Notes: a model not told the origin generated them from the sequence alone. A stretch of DNA of 58,302 bases from an uncultured Bacilli bacterium (GCA_934096535.1 CAKOMC010000003.1:1-58302), one strand, 5' to 3'; counted from the stretch's first letter, positions 1-9,022 are shown. A program made the numbers and translations.

Positions 1-62
1 AATGCTCTTTCTAGTTTGTGATACTCATTTTCGTTTGTATAATCTAAAACAAAACCTTTCAT
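1..62 (-). CDS. 5' end of a truncated gene (product unknown)
   Basis: An ATG at 62-60 on the minus strand opens a frame that runs off the window edge; the visible peptide starts MKGFVLDYTNENEYHKLERA. It is preceded by an AGGGGG ribosome site and, further up, by a consensus sigma-A promoter, so this is a real and probably well transcribed gene. Only about 20 residues are visible and I do not recognise the family. Confidence 0.6.
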   Translation of the reverse strand, partial: MKGFVLDYTNENEYHKLERA

Positions 63-97
63 AACCAATTCCCCCTAAAAACCCTTTGATACCTGTA

Positions 98-126
98 ATT
101 ATAGCACAAAAGTTTACATTTGTCAA
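98..126 (-). promoter_or_regulatory. Consensus sigma-A promoter of the truncated gene
   Basis: On the minus strand TTGACA (126-121) and TATAAT (103-98) are separated by exactly 17 bases, with TG one base before the -10 (extended -10). It is a full-consensus promoter, the strongest in the window. The leader to the ATG at 62 is about 30 nt and carries the AGGGGG ribosome site. Confidence 0.85.
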
Positions 127-402
127 ATTTTGCCCTATATCACTTGCAACATACATAATTGATGTTATTTACCATTGGGACTTAATATTATCAAATGTTT
201 AAGCCTTTGTCAATCACATTTTACCTTATTTTCCGTCAATTTTAGATAGTTTTGTCTAAAATATCGGCTTTTATAATCAAAAGCCTTACTTCTTATGTAG
301 TTTTTATTTTAAGCAATCAAATTTCATTTTTTTAACATGAGACGAATATAAAGAACACATATTATATTATTAAAATATTTATGTAAAATATACTTATTTT
401 TC
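127..402. other. Non-coding gap with two small hairpins
   Basis: About 280 bases with no credible gene. It holds two inverted repeats: TTTAGA/TCTAAA at about 241-260, and GGCTTTT (266-272) with AAAAGCC (279-285). Both lie upstream of the promoter at 98-126 and downstream of the terminator at 403-432, so they could be operator sites or remnants. I see no ribosome site or conserved RNA motif here. Confidence 0.4.
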
Positions 403-432
403 CAAAACAAAAAGAGCCTGTTCATAAGCTCT
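403..432 (-). terminator. Rho-independent terminator of the 478-1029 gene
   Basis: Minus-strand stem AGAGC (432-428) / GCTCT (417-413) with a 10-nt loop, followed by TTTTTGTTTT. The stem is short but the U tract is good. Confidence 0.65.
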
Positions 433-477
433 AATTTCTTTGATTACTTAATAATACTATCCTTTATTTGACAATTC

Positions 478-1029
478 TTAATTGTCTATTTTCTCTAACA
501 TATTATTTAACTTTTTTAGACTTAAAAGTAACTCTTCCTCTTTTAATTTACTAATAGCGGCATACTTCTTTTCTTTATTAGCATTGTAAACAGCAGGATG
601 GCTAATTGGCTTAGGATCCATTGTTTCAATCAAATTATTAACATCAATGGCACGAACTAATAAACCATTAATTTTTTCTTCATTTTTATATTTTAAAACG
701 GGAATACTTTGAGTATTAACTAATTCATCATAACTAATTATAGCTTTAGTTTCTTCCTCATTTTCAAATTTTGTTAAATCAGTTCTGACAACAGCCGTAT
801 TTTCTTGAAGCTTAGTAGTCAAAGCTTCTAAAGAAATATCACTATCATCAACACAAGCAGTATTAATATTAATTGCTTCTTGTTTCTTATCTTTAAATTT
901 TAAAACATAGGCAAACATTACTAGCAACATCATCAGTAAAATATTTGCCCCCATGAAAACAATATCATAAGTATTTAAAGAATTAAAATATTCTAATAAA
1001 TTTCTTGCAATTACCATTACCATATTCAT
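478..1029 (-). CDS. Membrane-anchored protein of unknown function
   Basis: 183 residues. One hydrophobic segment at about residues 22-43 is followed by a charged, mostly helical-looking cytoplasmic or extracytoplasmic part ending in a Lys/Glu-rich helix. The frame can open at a GTG at 1041, but AGGTGAT overlapping that GTG sits 8 nt before an ATG at 1029, so I take 1029 as the start. I recognise no domain. It is a single gene with its own terminator (403-432). A bitopic scaffold or division/wall accessory protein is possible, but nothing in the sequence proves it. Confidence 0.65.
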   Translation of the reverse strand: MNMVMVIARNLLEYFNSLNTYDIVFMGANILLMMLLVMFAYVLKFKDKKQEAININTACVDDSDISLEALTTKLQENTAVVRTDLTKFENEEETKAIISYDELVNTQSIPVLKYKNEEKINGLLVRAIDVNNLIETMDPKPISHPAVYNANKEKKYAAISKLKEEELLLSLKKLNNMLEKIDN

Positions 1030-1167
1030 ACTATCTATCACCTATTATAATAGTAGCATATTTAAATATTACTTGACAATAAAATTCATTAAAATTGGCA
1101 AAATATTCTAAAGTTTGACATTTTTTTGTTAAATTTAAGTAAAGAAAATGACAAGTAATACTTCTTA

Positions 1168-1926
1168 TCACTTATCACTACAAACATTATTCATTGCTAA
1201 AGGAACACTATATGTTTTTATCTGGTTATCACTACGGGTTGCTTTTATTTCAACATGTAACTCATGATTTCGAAATTCCTTGCACTTATGAACATAATTA
1301 TCAATATTAAAAGACACATTTTTTAATAATTCTTCTAACTTTTTAGGCTGTTCATCTTTTATTACTACTTGCGATATTTTGTTTTCGAGATCGCCATTTT
1401 TCTCATACAAAACGCATTCAATACTATTATACAAAGCATCATCGACCCCACCACAATAGTTTATGTTTGCAATATAGATAGCGCTCTTTATATCATTATA
1501 AGCAACCGATCCTGTTATCGTAAAATTACTACAATCACTACTAATGGTTTTAAACTCAAAGTCTTTACCTTTATTTTTTAAATATCCAAAGCTTACAGCA
1601 ATTATTGTCAAAATGATTCCTAAAACTAGAATTATTAGCATTACTCTTTTCTTTTTGGTATTAAGAATCTTAGTCTTTGATTCATTATCTTGTTTTACCA
1701 TTTTTTCGTTACTCGCAACATAATCGCCGTTTAAAAAAGAATTAATATCTATATTAAAATCATCGCATATCTGTTTAAGTAAACTAATATCTGGAATATT
1801 CTTACCATTTTCCCACTTAGAAACCGCTTGATAAGTTATATTATACTTAAGTGCTAAATCTTTTTGTGTCAAATGGTTATTTTTGCGTATTTGTTTTATT
1901 AATTGTCCGATTTTTTCTGTGTCCAT
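1168..1926 (-). CDS. Membrane-bound XRE-family transcriptional regulator
   Basis: 252 residues. Residues about 7-62 form a Cro/CI-type helix-turn-helix (IRKNNHLTQKDLALKYNITY then AVSKWENG), the DNA-binding fold of XRE regulators. A transmembrane helix follows at about 93-115 and the remaining 135 residues should lie outside the membrane, so the protein could couple an envelope signal to DNA binding. The outer domain is unrecognised and has three cysteines. The ATG at 1926 has an AGGAGA site. The gene ends in TGA directly followed by TAA, a tandem stop. It is monocistronic; its target is unknown and could be its own promoter. Confidence 0.85.
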   Translation of the reverse strand: MDTEKIGQLIKQIRKNNHLTQKDLALKYNITYQAVSKWENGKNIPDISLLKQICDDFNIDINSFLNGDYVASNEKMVKQDNESKTKILNTKKKRVMLIILVLGIILTIIAVSFGYLKNKGKDFEFKTISSDCSNFTITGSVAYNDIKSAIYIANINYCGGVDDALYNSIECVLYEKNGDLENKISQVVIKDEQPKKLEELLKNVSFNIDNYVHKCKEFRNHELHVEIKATRSDNQIKTYSVPLAMNNVCSDK

Positions 1927-1941
1927 AACTTCTCCTAAGTC

Positions 1942-1947
1942 ATTATA
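1942..1947 (-). promoter_or_regulatory. Extended -10 promoter of the XRE regulator
   Basis: Minus-strand TGCTATAAT, a TGn-extended -10, lies 16-21 nt before the ATG at 1926. No good -35 box is visible at 17 nt, as is common for extended -10 promoters. Confidence 0.55.
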
Positions 1948-1993
1948 GCATAATCTTAGTTTTAAAGAAAAGAAAAAGTACCATCAAAGATAC

Positions 1994-2779
1994 TTATTCT
2001 AATTCTAATTTTTTTATTATTGCATGATAATTATTAAGCACATAAGGATAGAACGCTTCTTCTAATCTTATATTATTTTGAACTAAATAATCAGATACAA
2101 CATCACCAATTAAATAACCTAAAATATTATTAATTATATTTTTAAGCTTTAAGTCAAGAATTTTTTGAATTTCGCTAATCTCAAGATTGGGCGGCAAACT
2201 TCCATTTTCTAAATAATATTCTTCGTATTTTTGCATTAACAATAAATTATTTAGTTTTTCTTGCATAGCTAGATAATGGTTATTCTGTCTAATTTTAACA
2301 ACACTTTCATACTTTAAACCAATTAGTTTCATAAACTCTTTTTCCATACAAAAGCTAAAAGTCTCGGGTAAAAAAGAATAATAAGAATTACTATTAATGA
2401 TATCTTTATGTAACTTAAAATCAACAAAATGAGCCAACTCATGAACTAACCGAAACAGGTCGCTATCATCATTCTTTATATTTATAAAAGTTTTATTAAT
2501 ATCTAAATAGGAAATAGTTTTTCCTTTAGGTTTCATGATAATATTTTTATTCATATTAGCCATAAGAATTGCATAGTATTTTAAATCATATATTTTATAA
2601 AAATTTAAAACAACTTTTAAATACTTAGATTTAGTCTTTAAATATTTCTGTTTAGAAACTGGCTTACTATAATGATTTTTTAATATTTCTATTTCTTCTT
2701 TTGAGCATAACTTCGTATAATTAGAATTATCTGCAACTAGTTTTCTAAATACTTCGACTTTTTCTAAAGAAATATTCAT
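1994..2779 (-). CDS. Putative small zinc metallopeptidase (HExxH, M3-like arrangement)
   Basis: 261 residues, soluble. It contains LVHELAHFVDF, an HExxH zinc motif, and 26 residues after the first His an ET pair (PETFSF) placed where M3 oligopeptidases (PepF/thimet type) carry their third zinc ligand. M3 enzymes are usually about 600 residues, so this would be only a catalytic core with a helical C-terminus. The ATG overlaps the pheT stop in TAATG, so it is translationally coupled to pheT and under the phe T-box. No signal peptide, so cytoplasmic. Substrate unknown; a non-proteolytic relative is the alternative. Confidence 0.6.
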   Translation of the reverse strand: MNISLEKVEVFRKLVADNSNYTKLCSKEEIEILKNHYSKPVSKQKYLKTKSKYLKVVLNFYKIYDLKYYAILMANMNKNIIMKPKGKTISYLDINKTFINIKNDDSDLFRLVHELAHFVDFKLHKDIINSNSYYSFLPETFSFCMEKEFMKLIGLKYESVVKIRQNNHYLAMQEKLNNLLLMQKYEEYYLENGSLPPNLEISEIQKILDLKLKNIINNILGYLIGDVVSDYLVQNNIRLEEAFYPYVLNNYHAIIKKLELE

Positions 2780-5151
2780 TAATTATCTCTAACCTTACAA
2801 TTAAACTTAGTTTTAACGGTAGTCATTATCTCATTAAAGATAGCCATAACTTCATCTTCTTGTAAGGTACGATTATTAGACTGGAATGTTAATTTGAAGG
2901 CTACTGACTTTTCACTTTCTAACACATTTGGTCCTGTATAAACATCGAAGATACTAATATTAGTAAGTATTTCTTTGCCTGCCTTTTTAATTTCTGCCAT
3001 TATCTCTTCAACAGGTAAATTCTTAGCAACTACGAAAGCCACATCTTTAACGATTTCTGGATAAATGGAAGCAGCAACATACTTAAGTGGTTTTATTTCT
3101 CGCATTAATTTATTTAAAGATATCTCGCAAACATAAATCTCTTCTTTACATAAACTTGGGTGAACTTCACCTATTACGCCTAAGAATGTATCGTCTAAAT
3201 AAATTTTAGCACTTCTTTTAGGATGCATACTAGCCACTTCGCCTTTAACAAAATGATATCTGTCGGCAAAGCCTAAATAATTAAGTAAGTTTTCCAAAAT
3301 TCCTTTAATCAAATAAAAATCACACTTTACATTAACTTTAGTGGCTTCATTTAGAATATAATTACCTTTCATTAAAATAGCAATCTTACTTTCTTCTTCA
3401 AAATTAACATCATAAGTCTTACTAATTTCATAAAGAAACATATCATTTACCTTACGAGCCTTATTATAATTGTAGACATTTAGCATACTAGGAATTAAAG
3501 AGGTACGCAAAACTGACTTATCAATACTCATTGGATTAGGTAAATTTAAATGGGTTTTGCCTTCATAATTAAAGGTACTAGCCATACTAGGTGAGGTTAA
3601 AGTATAAGTTCTTGTTTCGGTAAGACCTAAGGTACGAAGACGACTAGCAATAATTTTACGATACTTAACATCACCTTTGTACTCACCTTGTTTTATTTCT
3701 ACCTTTGGTAAAGTACAAGCCAAATTTTCATAACCATAAAGACGAACAATTTCCTCAGCAATATCATTAACATTAGGATCGATATCTAATCTTCTACTAG
3801 GTATAGTTACTGTAAAATTATTATTATTAAATTCATAAGGAAATTCTAATCTATCTAGTTCATGTTCAATGTCCTTTGGTTTGATATCAATTCCTAAGAG
3901 TTTACTAATATCATCTTCTTTAAAAGTAACAACTTTAGGAGTCTTATCTAATTTATCATAAACAACAGTTCCATTTAAAATAGTAGCATCGGCATATTTT
4001 TCTAATAAATAGCAGGCTCTATCTAAAGCATAATTAGTATATTCATAAGATAAACCTTTACCATAACGAATAGAAGCTTCACTTCTTAAATTTAAACGAT
4101 TAGCAGTATTACGAATGCTAATATTATCAAAAATAGCCGCTTCAATAAAGATATTCTTTGTACTCTCAGTTACCTCAGTATTTAAGCCCCCCATAACGCC
4201 AGCAAGACAAATAGATTTCTTCCCATCGGTTATAACGATATCACTAGTTTTTAAAGTTCGCTCGTTATTATCTAAAGTAACTAATTTTTCTTCTTCCCAA
4301 GCGTTTCTAACAACGATTTTTTCTCCTAAAGTATCTTTATCAAAAAAATGTAGTGGTTGACCGAATTCTAACATGACATAGTTAGAAATATCAACGACAT
4401 TGTTAATTGGACGCATTCCGGCATCAAGTAATCTTTTCTTAATAAAGTCTGGACTTTCTTTAATAGTTAAATTAGTTGCCATACGCCCAGTGTAATATGG
4501 ACACTTAGGTGTATCTACTTCTACAAAGATTTGCTTATTTACATCATCATTACTAGTCTTATAAGTCATATCTGGTAAAGTAACTTTGCGATTTAAAATT
4601 GCCGCAATCTCATATGCAAAACCAATATGATAATAGCAGTCATTATTACGGTGTTTATGAATGTCCAATTCATATAAAGTAGTTTCTAAACCTAAAGCAG
4701 GTATTGCTGGAGCGCCATTTTTTAAGTTACTTGGTGCAACAAAGATTCCTTTGGCATAGTTTTCTTTTGTATTTTCTTCTAAGCCTACTTCGCATAAAGC
4801 ACAAATCATACCGTTAGAAGTAACTCCGCGTAATTGGGTATTTTTAATAACTCCACTCGGTAGTTTAGCACCGTCTAAAGCTACAATTACTTTAATACCT
4901 GCCTTAATATTGGAAGCCCCACATACTATCTGAACATTTTTCTCTTTTCCCACATCAACTTGGCATATATGCATATGGTCAGAATTAGGATGTAGGGTGC
5001 AACTTACAACTTCACCAATTACTACATTTTCTATATTATTAGAAATAACTTTTTCAACATTAATACCAGCTTTGGTAATTTTTACCGCTAGTTCTTTTAA
5101 ATCTTGGTCTTTAATATCAATATAATCACTAACCCACTCTAAACTAATCAT
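2779..5151 (-). CDS. pheT: Phenylalanyl-tRNA synthetase beta subunit
   Basis: 790 residues, normal for bacterial PheT. With PheS it forms the alpha2beta2 enzyme that charges tRNA-Phe in the cytoplasm. Seen domains: an EMAP-II-like tRNA-binding domain at about 39-150 (IGEVVSCTLHPNSDHMHICQ), the B3/B4 editing region at about 210-380, the B5 domain at about 400-475, a synthetase-like core, and a C-terminal ferredoxin-fold anticodon-binding domain from about 700. The frame extends 7 codons upstream, but AAAGGA 8 nt before the ATG at 5151 decides the start. It overlaps the 3' end of pheS by 8 nt and is regulated by the T-box at 6228-6440. Confidence 0.97.
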   Translation of the reverse strand: MISLEWVSDYIDIKDQDLKELAVKITKAGINVEKVISNNIENVVIGEVVSCTLHPNSDHMHICQVDVGKEKNVQIVCGASNIKAGIKVIVALDGAKLPSGVIKNTQLRGVTSNGMICALCEVGLEENTKENYAKGIFVAPSNLKNGAPAIPALGLETTLYELDIHKHRNNDCYYHIGFAYEIAAILNRKVTLPDMTYKTSNDDVNKQIFVEVDTPKCPYYTGRMATNLTIKESPDFIKKRLLDAGMRPINNVVDISNYVMLEFGQPLHFFDKDTLGEKIVVRNAWEEEKLVTLDNNERTLKTSDIVITDGKKSICLAGVMGGLNTEVTESTKNIFIEAAIFDNISIRNTANRLNLRSEASIRYGKGLSYEYTNYALDRACYLLEKYADATILNGTVVYDKLDKTPKVVTFKEDDISKLLGIDIKPKDIEHELDRLEFPYEFNNNNFTVTIPSRRLDIDPNVNDIAEEIVRLYGYENLACTLPKVEIKQGEYKGDVKYRKIIASRLRTLGLTETRTYTLTSPSMASTFNYEGKTHLNLPNPMSIDKSVLRTSLIPSMLNVYNYNKARKVNDMFLYEISKTYDVNFEEESKIAILMKGNYILNEATKVNVKCDFYLIKGILENLLNYLGFADRYHFVKGEVASMHPKRSAKIYLDDTFLGVIGEVHPSLCKEEIYVCEISLNKLMREIKPLKYVAASIYPEIVKDVAFVVAKNLPVEEIMAEIKKAGKEILTNISIFDVYTGPNVLESEKSVAFKLTFQSNNRTLQEDEVMAIFNEIMTTVKTKFNCKVRDN

Positions 5152-6196
5152 TTTCTTTTTCCTTTCTATCAAATGTTTTAACTTCTCTTAAATCATTATT
5201 ATAAAATACACGACAATCGTTAATATCATATTTAATCATAGCTAATCGTTCAGCCCCAAAACCAAAGGCAAAACCACTCCACTCGCTTGGGTCATACCCA
5301 GCCATTTTTAATACATTAGGATGAACTACTCCTGCTCCACAAACAGTAACCCAGCCTGTTTGTTTACAAACATTGCAACCTGTACCATGACAATTGCAAC
5401 AAGTAATATCAACTTCCACTGATGGCTCGGTAAATGGATAATAACTTGGATGAAAGCGGGTTTTGGTATCAATTCCATATAATTTCTTAGCTGCTAAATC
5501 AATTGTTCCCTTTAAATCACTTAAAGAAATATTTTTATCAACTAGTAAACCCTCAATTTGGGTAAACTGATGAGAATGCGTTGCATCATCATCATCACGA
5601 CGATAAGTCTTCCCCGGGCAAATTACTCGAATTGGTTTTTTGCCTTCGCCTTTTAACATTGTTCTTACTTGTACAGGTGAAGTCTGACTTCTTAAGAGCA
5701 ATTCTTCACCTTTAACATAGAAAGTATCTTGAGCATCTCTTGCCGGATGCCCCTTTGGTAAATTTAACATTTCAAAGTTATACTTATCAAGCTCAATTTC
5801 GGGTCCATCAACAATATCATAACCCATACTCATAAATATTTCTTCTACATCAAGAATTAACTTTTCTAAAATACAAGGCGACCCCACAGGGATTTTAGTG
5901 GCTGGTAAACTAATGTCAATATCTTCGCTTTCTAATTTTTTATTTAATATTTCTTGTTTTATTTCTACTTCTTTATCACTAATTAACTTAGTAGCTTCTT
6001 GTTTTAAAGTATTTACTAAACTACCATAAGTTTTTCTTTCTTCAATATCCATACTACCTAAATTAGCAAGTAAACTAGATATTTCTCCCTTTTTAGATAA
6101 ATACTTATTTTTTAATTCTGCTAAAGCATTAAGATCTTTAATATTTTGCAAATTTAAAGCAATAGTTTCTTTAATATTTTTTAACTTTTCTTGCAT
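5144..6196 (-). CDS. pheS: Phenylalanyl-tRNA synthetase alpha subunit
   Basis: 350 residues, a full-length class II catalytic subunit. An N-terminal coiled coil (about 1-90) that grips tRNA is followed by the catalytic core with motif 2 (RVICPGKTYRRD, about 190-201) and motif 3 (GFGAERLAM near the end). Residues 266-277 carry C266, C267, C269, C274 and C277, a CxxC...CxxC zinc-knuckle-like insertion just before GAGVVHPNVL; E. coli PheS lacks it but some Bacillota and Mollicute enzymes have it. AAGAAGGG precedes the ATG at 6196. First gene of pheS-pheT-peptidase, about 30 nt after the T-box terminator. Confidence 0.97.
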   Translation of the reverse strand: MQEKLKNIKETIALNLQNIKDLNALAELKNKYLSKKGEISSLLANLGSMDIEERKTYGSLVNTLKQEATKLISDKEVEIKQEILNKKLESEDIDISLPATKIPVGSPCILEKLILDVEEIFMSMGYDIVDGPEIELDKYNFEMLNLPKGHPARDAQDTFYVKGEELLLRSQTSPVQVRTMLKGEGKKPIRVICPGKTYRRDDDDATHSHQFTQIEGLLVDKNISLSDLKGTIDLAAKKLYGIDTKTRFHPSYYPFTEPSVEVDITCCNCHGTGCNVCKQTGWVTVCGAGVVHPNVLKMAGYDPSEWSGFAFGFGAERLAMIKYDINDCRVFYNNDLREVKTFDRKEKEND

Positions 6197-6227
6197 ATTT
6201 TTATTCCCTTCTTTTAAAGTTTTAACT

Positions 6228-6440
6228 AAAAAAATTCTTACCTCCCTAAAGGACGCAAGAATCGTGGTACCACCTTAATTTATACTCTTTTTTGATAACG
6301 CAAATATTTGCGGGATTACTCCAGTTCTTAAGGTGAATTCATAAACCCTACTTTTATAATTCCTTCCAGCTATTAGAATTACTCTCTTAAAAAGTTTTTT
6401 GGTTTACTACTACTTCTTAATCAAAACTTTTTTCAATTAC
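6228..6440 (-). promoter_or_regulatory. T-box riboswitch of the pheST operon (specifier UUC, Phe)
   Basis: A canonical class I T-box leader on the minus strand. The antiterminator box AGGTGGTACCACG lies at 6275-6263. The competing terminator pairs the ATTCTT side (about 6262-6257) with AAGAAT (6239-6234) and is followed by seven U. Stem I is full length, with an AGAGAG/GCUGG-type distal region at about 6385-6360. The specifier reads GAA-UUC-ACC with UUC at 6337-6335, the Phe codon. Uncharged tRNA-Phe should pair with UUC and with the T-box and allow read-through into pheS, pheT and the downstream peptidase gene. Confidence 0.93.
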
Positions 6441-6446
6441 TAGCTT

Positions 6447-6474
6447 AGTATACCATAACATTTTTATTTTGAAA
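6447..6474 (-). promoter_or_regulatory. Promoter of the pheST T-box transcript
   Basis: Minus-strand TTTCAA (6474-6469) and TATACT (6452-6447), 16 nt apart, place the start of transcription near 6440, just before Stem I of the T-box. Confidence 0.6.
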
Positions 6475-6477
6475 CAA

Positions 6478-6760
6478 TTATTTGTGTTTTAGACTAACAT
6501 TTTTTATATTTTAAGACTATTTTCTAACTTTTTTATCTAAAAAAAGTCATCTTTTTAATTTTTAATATTAAATATTATTTGTGTTTAATGCTAATTTTCT
6601 AGTTATATTTTGATGATTACTAACATAATCTTTAACTCATTTAAACCTAGATTACTTTTTTTAATTTCTTTCTTCTTTTTTAATGTTTTTCTAAGTTTTT
6701 TATCAATAATGGCAATGATGTAATCTTTATTTTACTACGACAATAACTTTTATAAAGGAA
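6478..6760. other. A/T-rich gap without a recognisable gene
   Basis: About 280 bases between the pheS promoter and the serS terminator. The only structure I see is an exact 13-mer, attatttgtgttt, at 6477-6489 and again at 6574-6586, each followed by a similar ta-rich stretch. The first copy abuts the -35 region of the pheS promoter. No ribosome site, ORF or RNA motif is convincing. Confidence 0.35.
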
Positions 6761-6797
6761 AATAAAAAGACCATTAATTTTTTGTTTTAATAGTCTT
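6761..6797 (-). terminator. Terminator of serS
   Basis: Minus-strand stem AAGACTATTAA / TTAATGGTCTT (6797-6767, with one G-U pair) followed by TTTTTATT. It lies 10 nt after the serS stop. Confidence 0.85.
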
Positions 6798-6807
6798 AGC
6801 ATTTTAA

Positions 6808-8097
6808 TTATTTATTTTTAGGTTTAATTACTTCTAAACCACCCATGTAAGGTTGTAATACCTTTGGTACTTTGATGCTGCCATCAGCCTGATAATTATT
6901 TTCAACAACAGCAATAAGACCTCTTGGGGTAGCAACACAAGTGTTGTTTAATGTATGTAAGTAGTATGTACCATTATCACCTTTAACACGAATGCCTAAA
7001 CGCCTTGCTTGGGCATCTCCTAAATTAGAGCATGAACCAACTTCAAAGTATTTCTTTTGTCTAGGACTCCAAGCCTCAACATCACATGACTTAACCTTTA
7101 AATCGGCTAAATCACCAGAACAACATTCTAGTTGACGAACGGGTACATCCATGTTTCTAAATATTTCAACAGTGTATTTCCACATTTGATTATAATAATC
7201 CATTGATTCTTCTGGTTCACATAAAACAATCATTTCTTGTTTTTCAAATTGATGAACACGATATAATCCTCTTTCTTCTAAACCATGAGAACCACCTTCT
7301 TTACGGAAACATGGTGAATAAGAAGTTAAACGAATTGGTAAATCACTCTTTTTAATAATTTGATCTTTAAAACGACCAATCATTGAATGCTCTGAGGTTC
7401 CAATCAAGTATAAATCTTCCCCTTCAATTTTATACATCATGGCTTCCATTTCTGGAAATGACATAACCCCAGTTACAACATCAGAATGAATCATGAATGG
7501 TGGAATACAGAAAGTAAATCCTTTGTTAACCATATAATCTCTGGCATAAGCAAGCATTGCTTCGTGAAGTCTTGCTATATCCCCAATTAAATAGTAAAAA
7601 CCCTCACCGCTAGTTCTTCCAGCAGAAACCTTATCCATACCATTTAAATTTTCGATAATATCAGCATGATAAGGAATCTCATAATCAGGAACTTTAGGTT
7701 CTCCGAATCTTTCTACTTCCACATTAAATGAATCATCTTTTCCAATAGGAACTGATGCGTCCATAATATTAGGAATAACTAACATGCGTTTACGGATCTC
7801 ACTACTTAACTTTACTTGCTCTTCTTCTAATGCAGCAATTTCTGTATCCATTTCTTTAATTTGTTCTTTAATTTTGTTTGCTTCTTCTTGTTTTTTATCA
7901 CGCATTAAAAGACCAATTTGTCCACTTAATTTGTTTTTTTCAGCTTTCAAACCATCTTTTTTAGTTTGGGTTTCTCTTACTTTAATATCAAAATCATAAA
8001 CTTCATCAACTAAAGGTAACTTTTCATCTTGAAATTTCTTTTTAATATTTTCTTTTACTAATTCTCTATTTTCTCTAATTAATTTAATATCTATCAT
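6808..8097 (-). CDS. serS: Seryl-tRNA synthetase
   Basis: 429 residues, normal length. A class II synthetase that charges tRNA-Ser (and tRNA-Sec where present) in the cytoplasm. The N-terminal long antiparallel coiled coil (about residues 28-105, rich in Lys and Glu) reads the variable arm of tRNA-Ser. The core shows motif 2 (SPCFRKEGGSHG then GLYRVHQFEKQEM) and motif 3 (NTCVATPRGLIAVVENN). AGGAAGGA lies 7 nt before the ATG at 8097. It is transcribed alone from a promoter at 8128-8156 and ends at a strong terminator. Unlike many Bacillota serS genes it has no T-box in its short leader. Confidence 0.97.
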   Translation of the reverse strand: MIDIKLIRENRELVKENIKKKFQDEKLPLVDEVYDFDIKVRETQTKKDGLKAEKNKLSGQIGLLMRDKKQEEANKIKEQIKEMDTEIAALEEEQVKLSSEIRKRMLVIPNIMDASVPIGKDDSFNVEVERFGEPKVPDYEIPYHADIIENLNGMDKVSAGRTSGEGFYYLIGDIARLHEAMLAYARDYMVNKGFTFCIPPFMIHSDVVTGVMSFPEMEAMMYKIEGEDLYLIGTSEHSMIGRFKDQIIKKSDLPIRLTSYSPCFRKEGGSHGLEERGLYRVHQFEKQEMIVLCEPEESMDYYNQMWKYTVEIFRNMDVPVRQLECCSGDLADLKVKSCDVEAWSPRQKKYFEVGSCSNLGDAQARRLGIRVKGDNGTYYLHTLNNTCVATPRGLIAVVENNYQADGSIKVPKVLQPYMGGLEVIKPKNK

Positions 8098-8127
8098 ATA
8101 TAAATCCTTCCTAATCGTAATAAAATT

Positions 8128-8156
8128 ATTATATTACTTTTAAACGCTATAGGCAA
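8128..8156 (-). promoter_or_regulatory. Promoter of serS
   Basis: Minus-strand TTGCCT (8156-8151) and TATAAT (8133-8128) with a 17-nt spacer. The resulting leader is only about 24 nt, too short for a T-box. Confidence 0.7.
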
Positions 8157-8185
8157 GAAAGTTTGGACTTTTTTACCATTCTTTT

Positions 8186-9004
8186 CTAATGTTTTAATAT
8201 TCTTGCGCCCATTTTAGTCTGGGTTTTTAATGAAATATCATGAGATAAATCACTCATTTCTATCTCTTCTAAATCTAAAACCGCCATTATCATATCCGTA
8301 TTAAATTTTATATCATCAATGAGGCCCTTTTGCATAGCGTAAAAAAGGGCTTCTTCACCACTAAAAACACTTAATAGTTCTTGATAAATTGGACTATCTA
8401 AAAAGTTAAGAATACTAACTCTTGTCTCTTCACTTAGAACCTCTTTTTCCGTATTACCAATAACTCTTACAGGATATCTTTCAGGACAAAGAATTCTTCT
8501 TTGAATCTTATAATAAAGATCACTATGAAAATTGTGATAACCCCTTATGTCAATAGGATTCATTAAGTTATTGTTACATAAACTTCTTAAAAACTGATAA
8601 TCAGTTGGTTTTAATCGTAAAATAGCCCTTAAGACTTGTCTCTTCTCATATTTTTCAAAATAAGCAAATATATTTTTAGGAGCCGATTTAAAATTTTCAT
8701 TTGTTCTTTTTAAATTTTTCCCGTTATTTTGGGACCTTTTTTCACATCTTTGACTATTTAAAAAAACTAAATTTGCGCGGCTAGGTATTTTTTCTTTTAA
8801 AGCATTAATAAAAAGTTTAATCTCATTTTCTCTTAGTTGTACATTATTAACGACTAAATACTCTTCGCCATATACTAATTTCAATATTTTTAACTCTGTT
8901 TCAGTTAAACCCGCCATTACTATTTTAAATTGTTCATCACTTAAATTTAAATAGCATTCTCGCAACGGTTTATCAAATTCTAAAAAATCTTTTGTTTCTT
9001 GCAT
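8186..9004 (-). CDS. Conserved-looking soluble protein of unknown function
   Basis: 272 residues, no membrane segment or signal peptide. The N-terminal 80 residues are helical and contain LSDEQFKIVMAGLTETELKI, which loosely resembles sigma region 4 / LuxR-type helix packing, but I cannot support a DNA-binding claim. The middle is basic (about 90-130). The C-terminal 70 residues are acidic and helical. GGTGATG precedes the ATG at 9004. It is the last gene of a three-gene operon behind a degenerate ABC ATPase and a membrane protein (gap 18 nt), so it probably acts with them. No function assigned. Confidence 0.6.
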   Translation of the reverse strand: MQETKDFLEFDKPLRECYLNLSDEQFKIVMAGLTETELKILKLVYGEEYLVVNNVQLRENEIKLFINALKEKIPSRANLVFLNSQRCEKRSQNNGKNLKRTNENFKSAPKNIFAYFEKYEKRQVLRAILRLKPTDYQFLRSLCNNNLMNPIDIRGYHNFHSDLYYKIQRRILCPERYPVRVIGNTEKEVLSEETRVSILNFLDSPIYQELLSVFSGEEALFYAMQKGLIDDIKFNTDMIMAVLDLEEIEMSDLSHDISLKTQTKMGARILKH

Positions 9005-9022
9005 AACATCACCAATGGCATT

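Noticed and set aside
1168..1170. TGA read as Trp (Mollicute code)
   Set aside because: The TGA here ends the frame and is followed directly by TAA; Trp is written TGG throughout, for example in tyrS.
4115..4360. Open frame on the plus strand opposite pheT
   Set aside because: No ribosome site, no recognisable protein, and it lies fully inside the well-supported pheT; the same holds for other plus-strand frames opposite serS, mgtA, dxs, ffh and the surface proteins.
6477..6586. Repeated 13-mer attatttgtgttt as a CRISPR or transposon repeat
   Set aside because: Only two copies, no regular spacing and no associated gene; in A/T-rich DNA this can arise by chance.
8098..8185. T-box before serS
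   Set aside because: The promoter at 8128-8156 leaves only about 24 nt of leader and there is no GGTGG-type T-box sequence.
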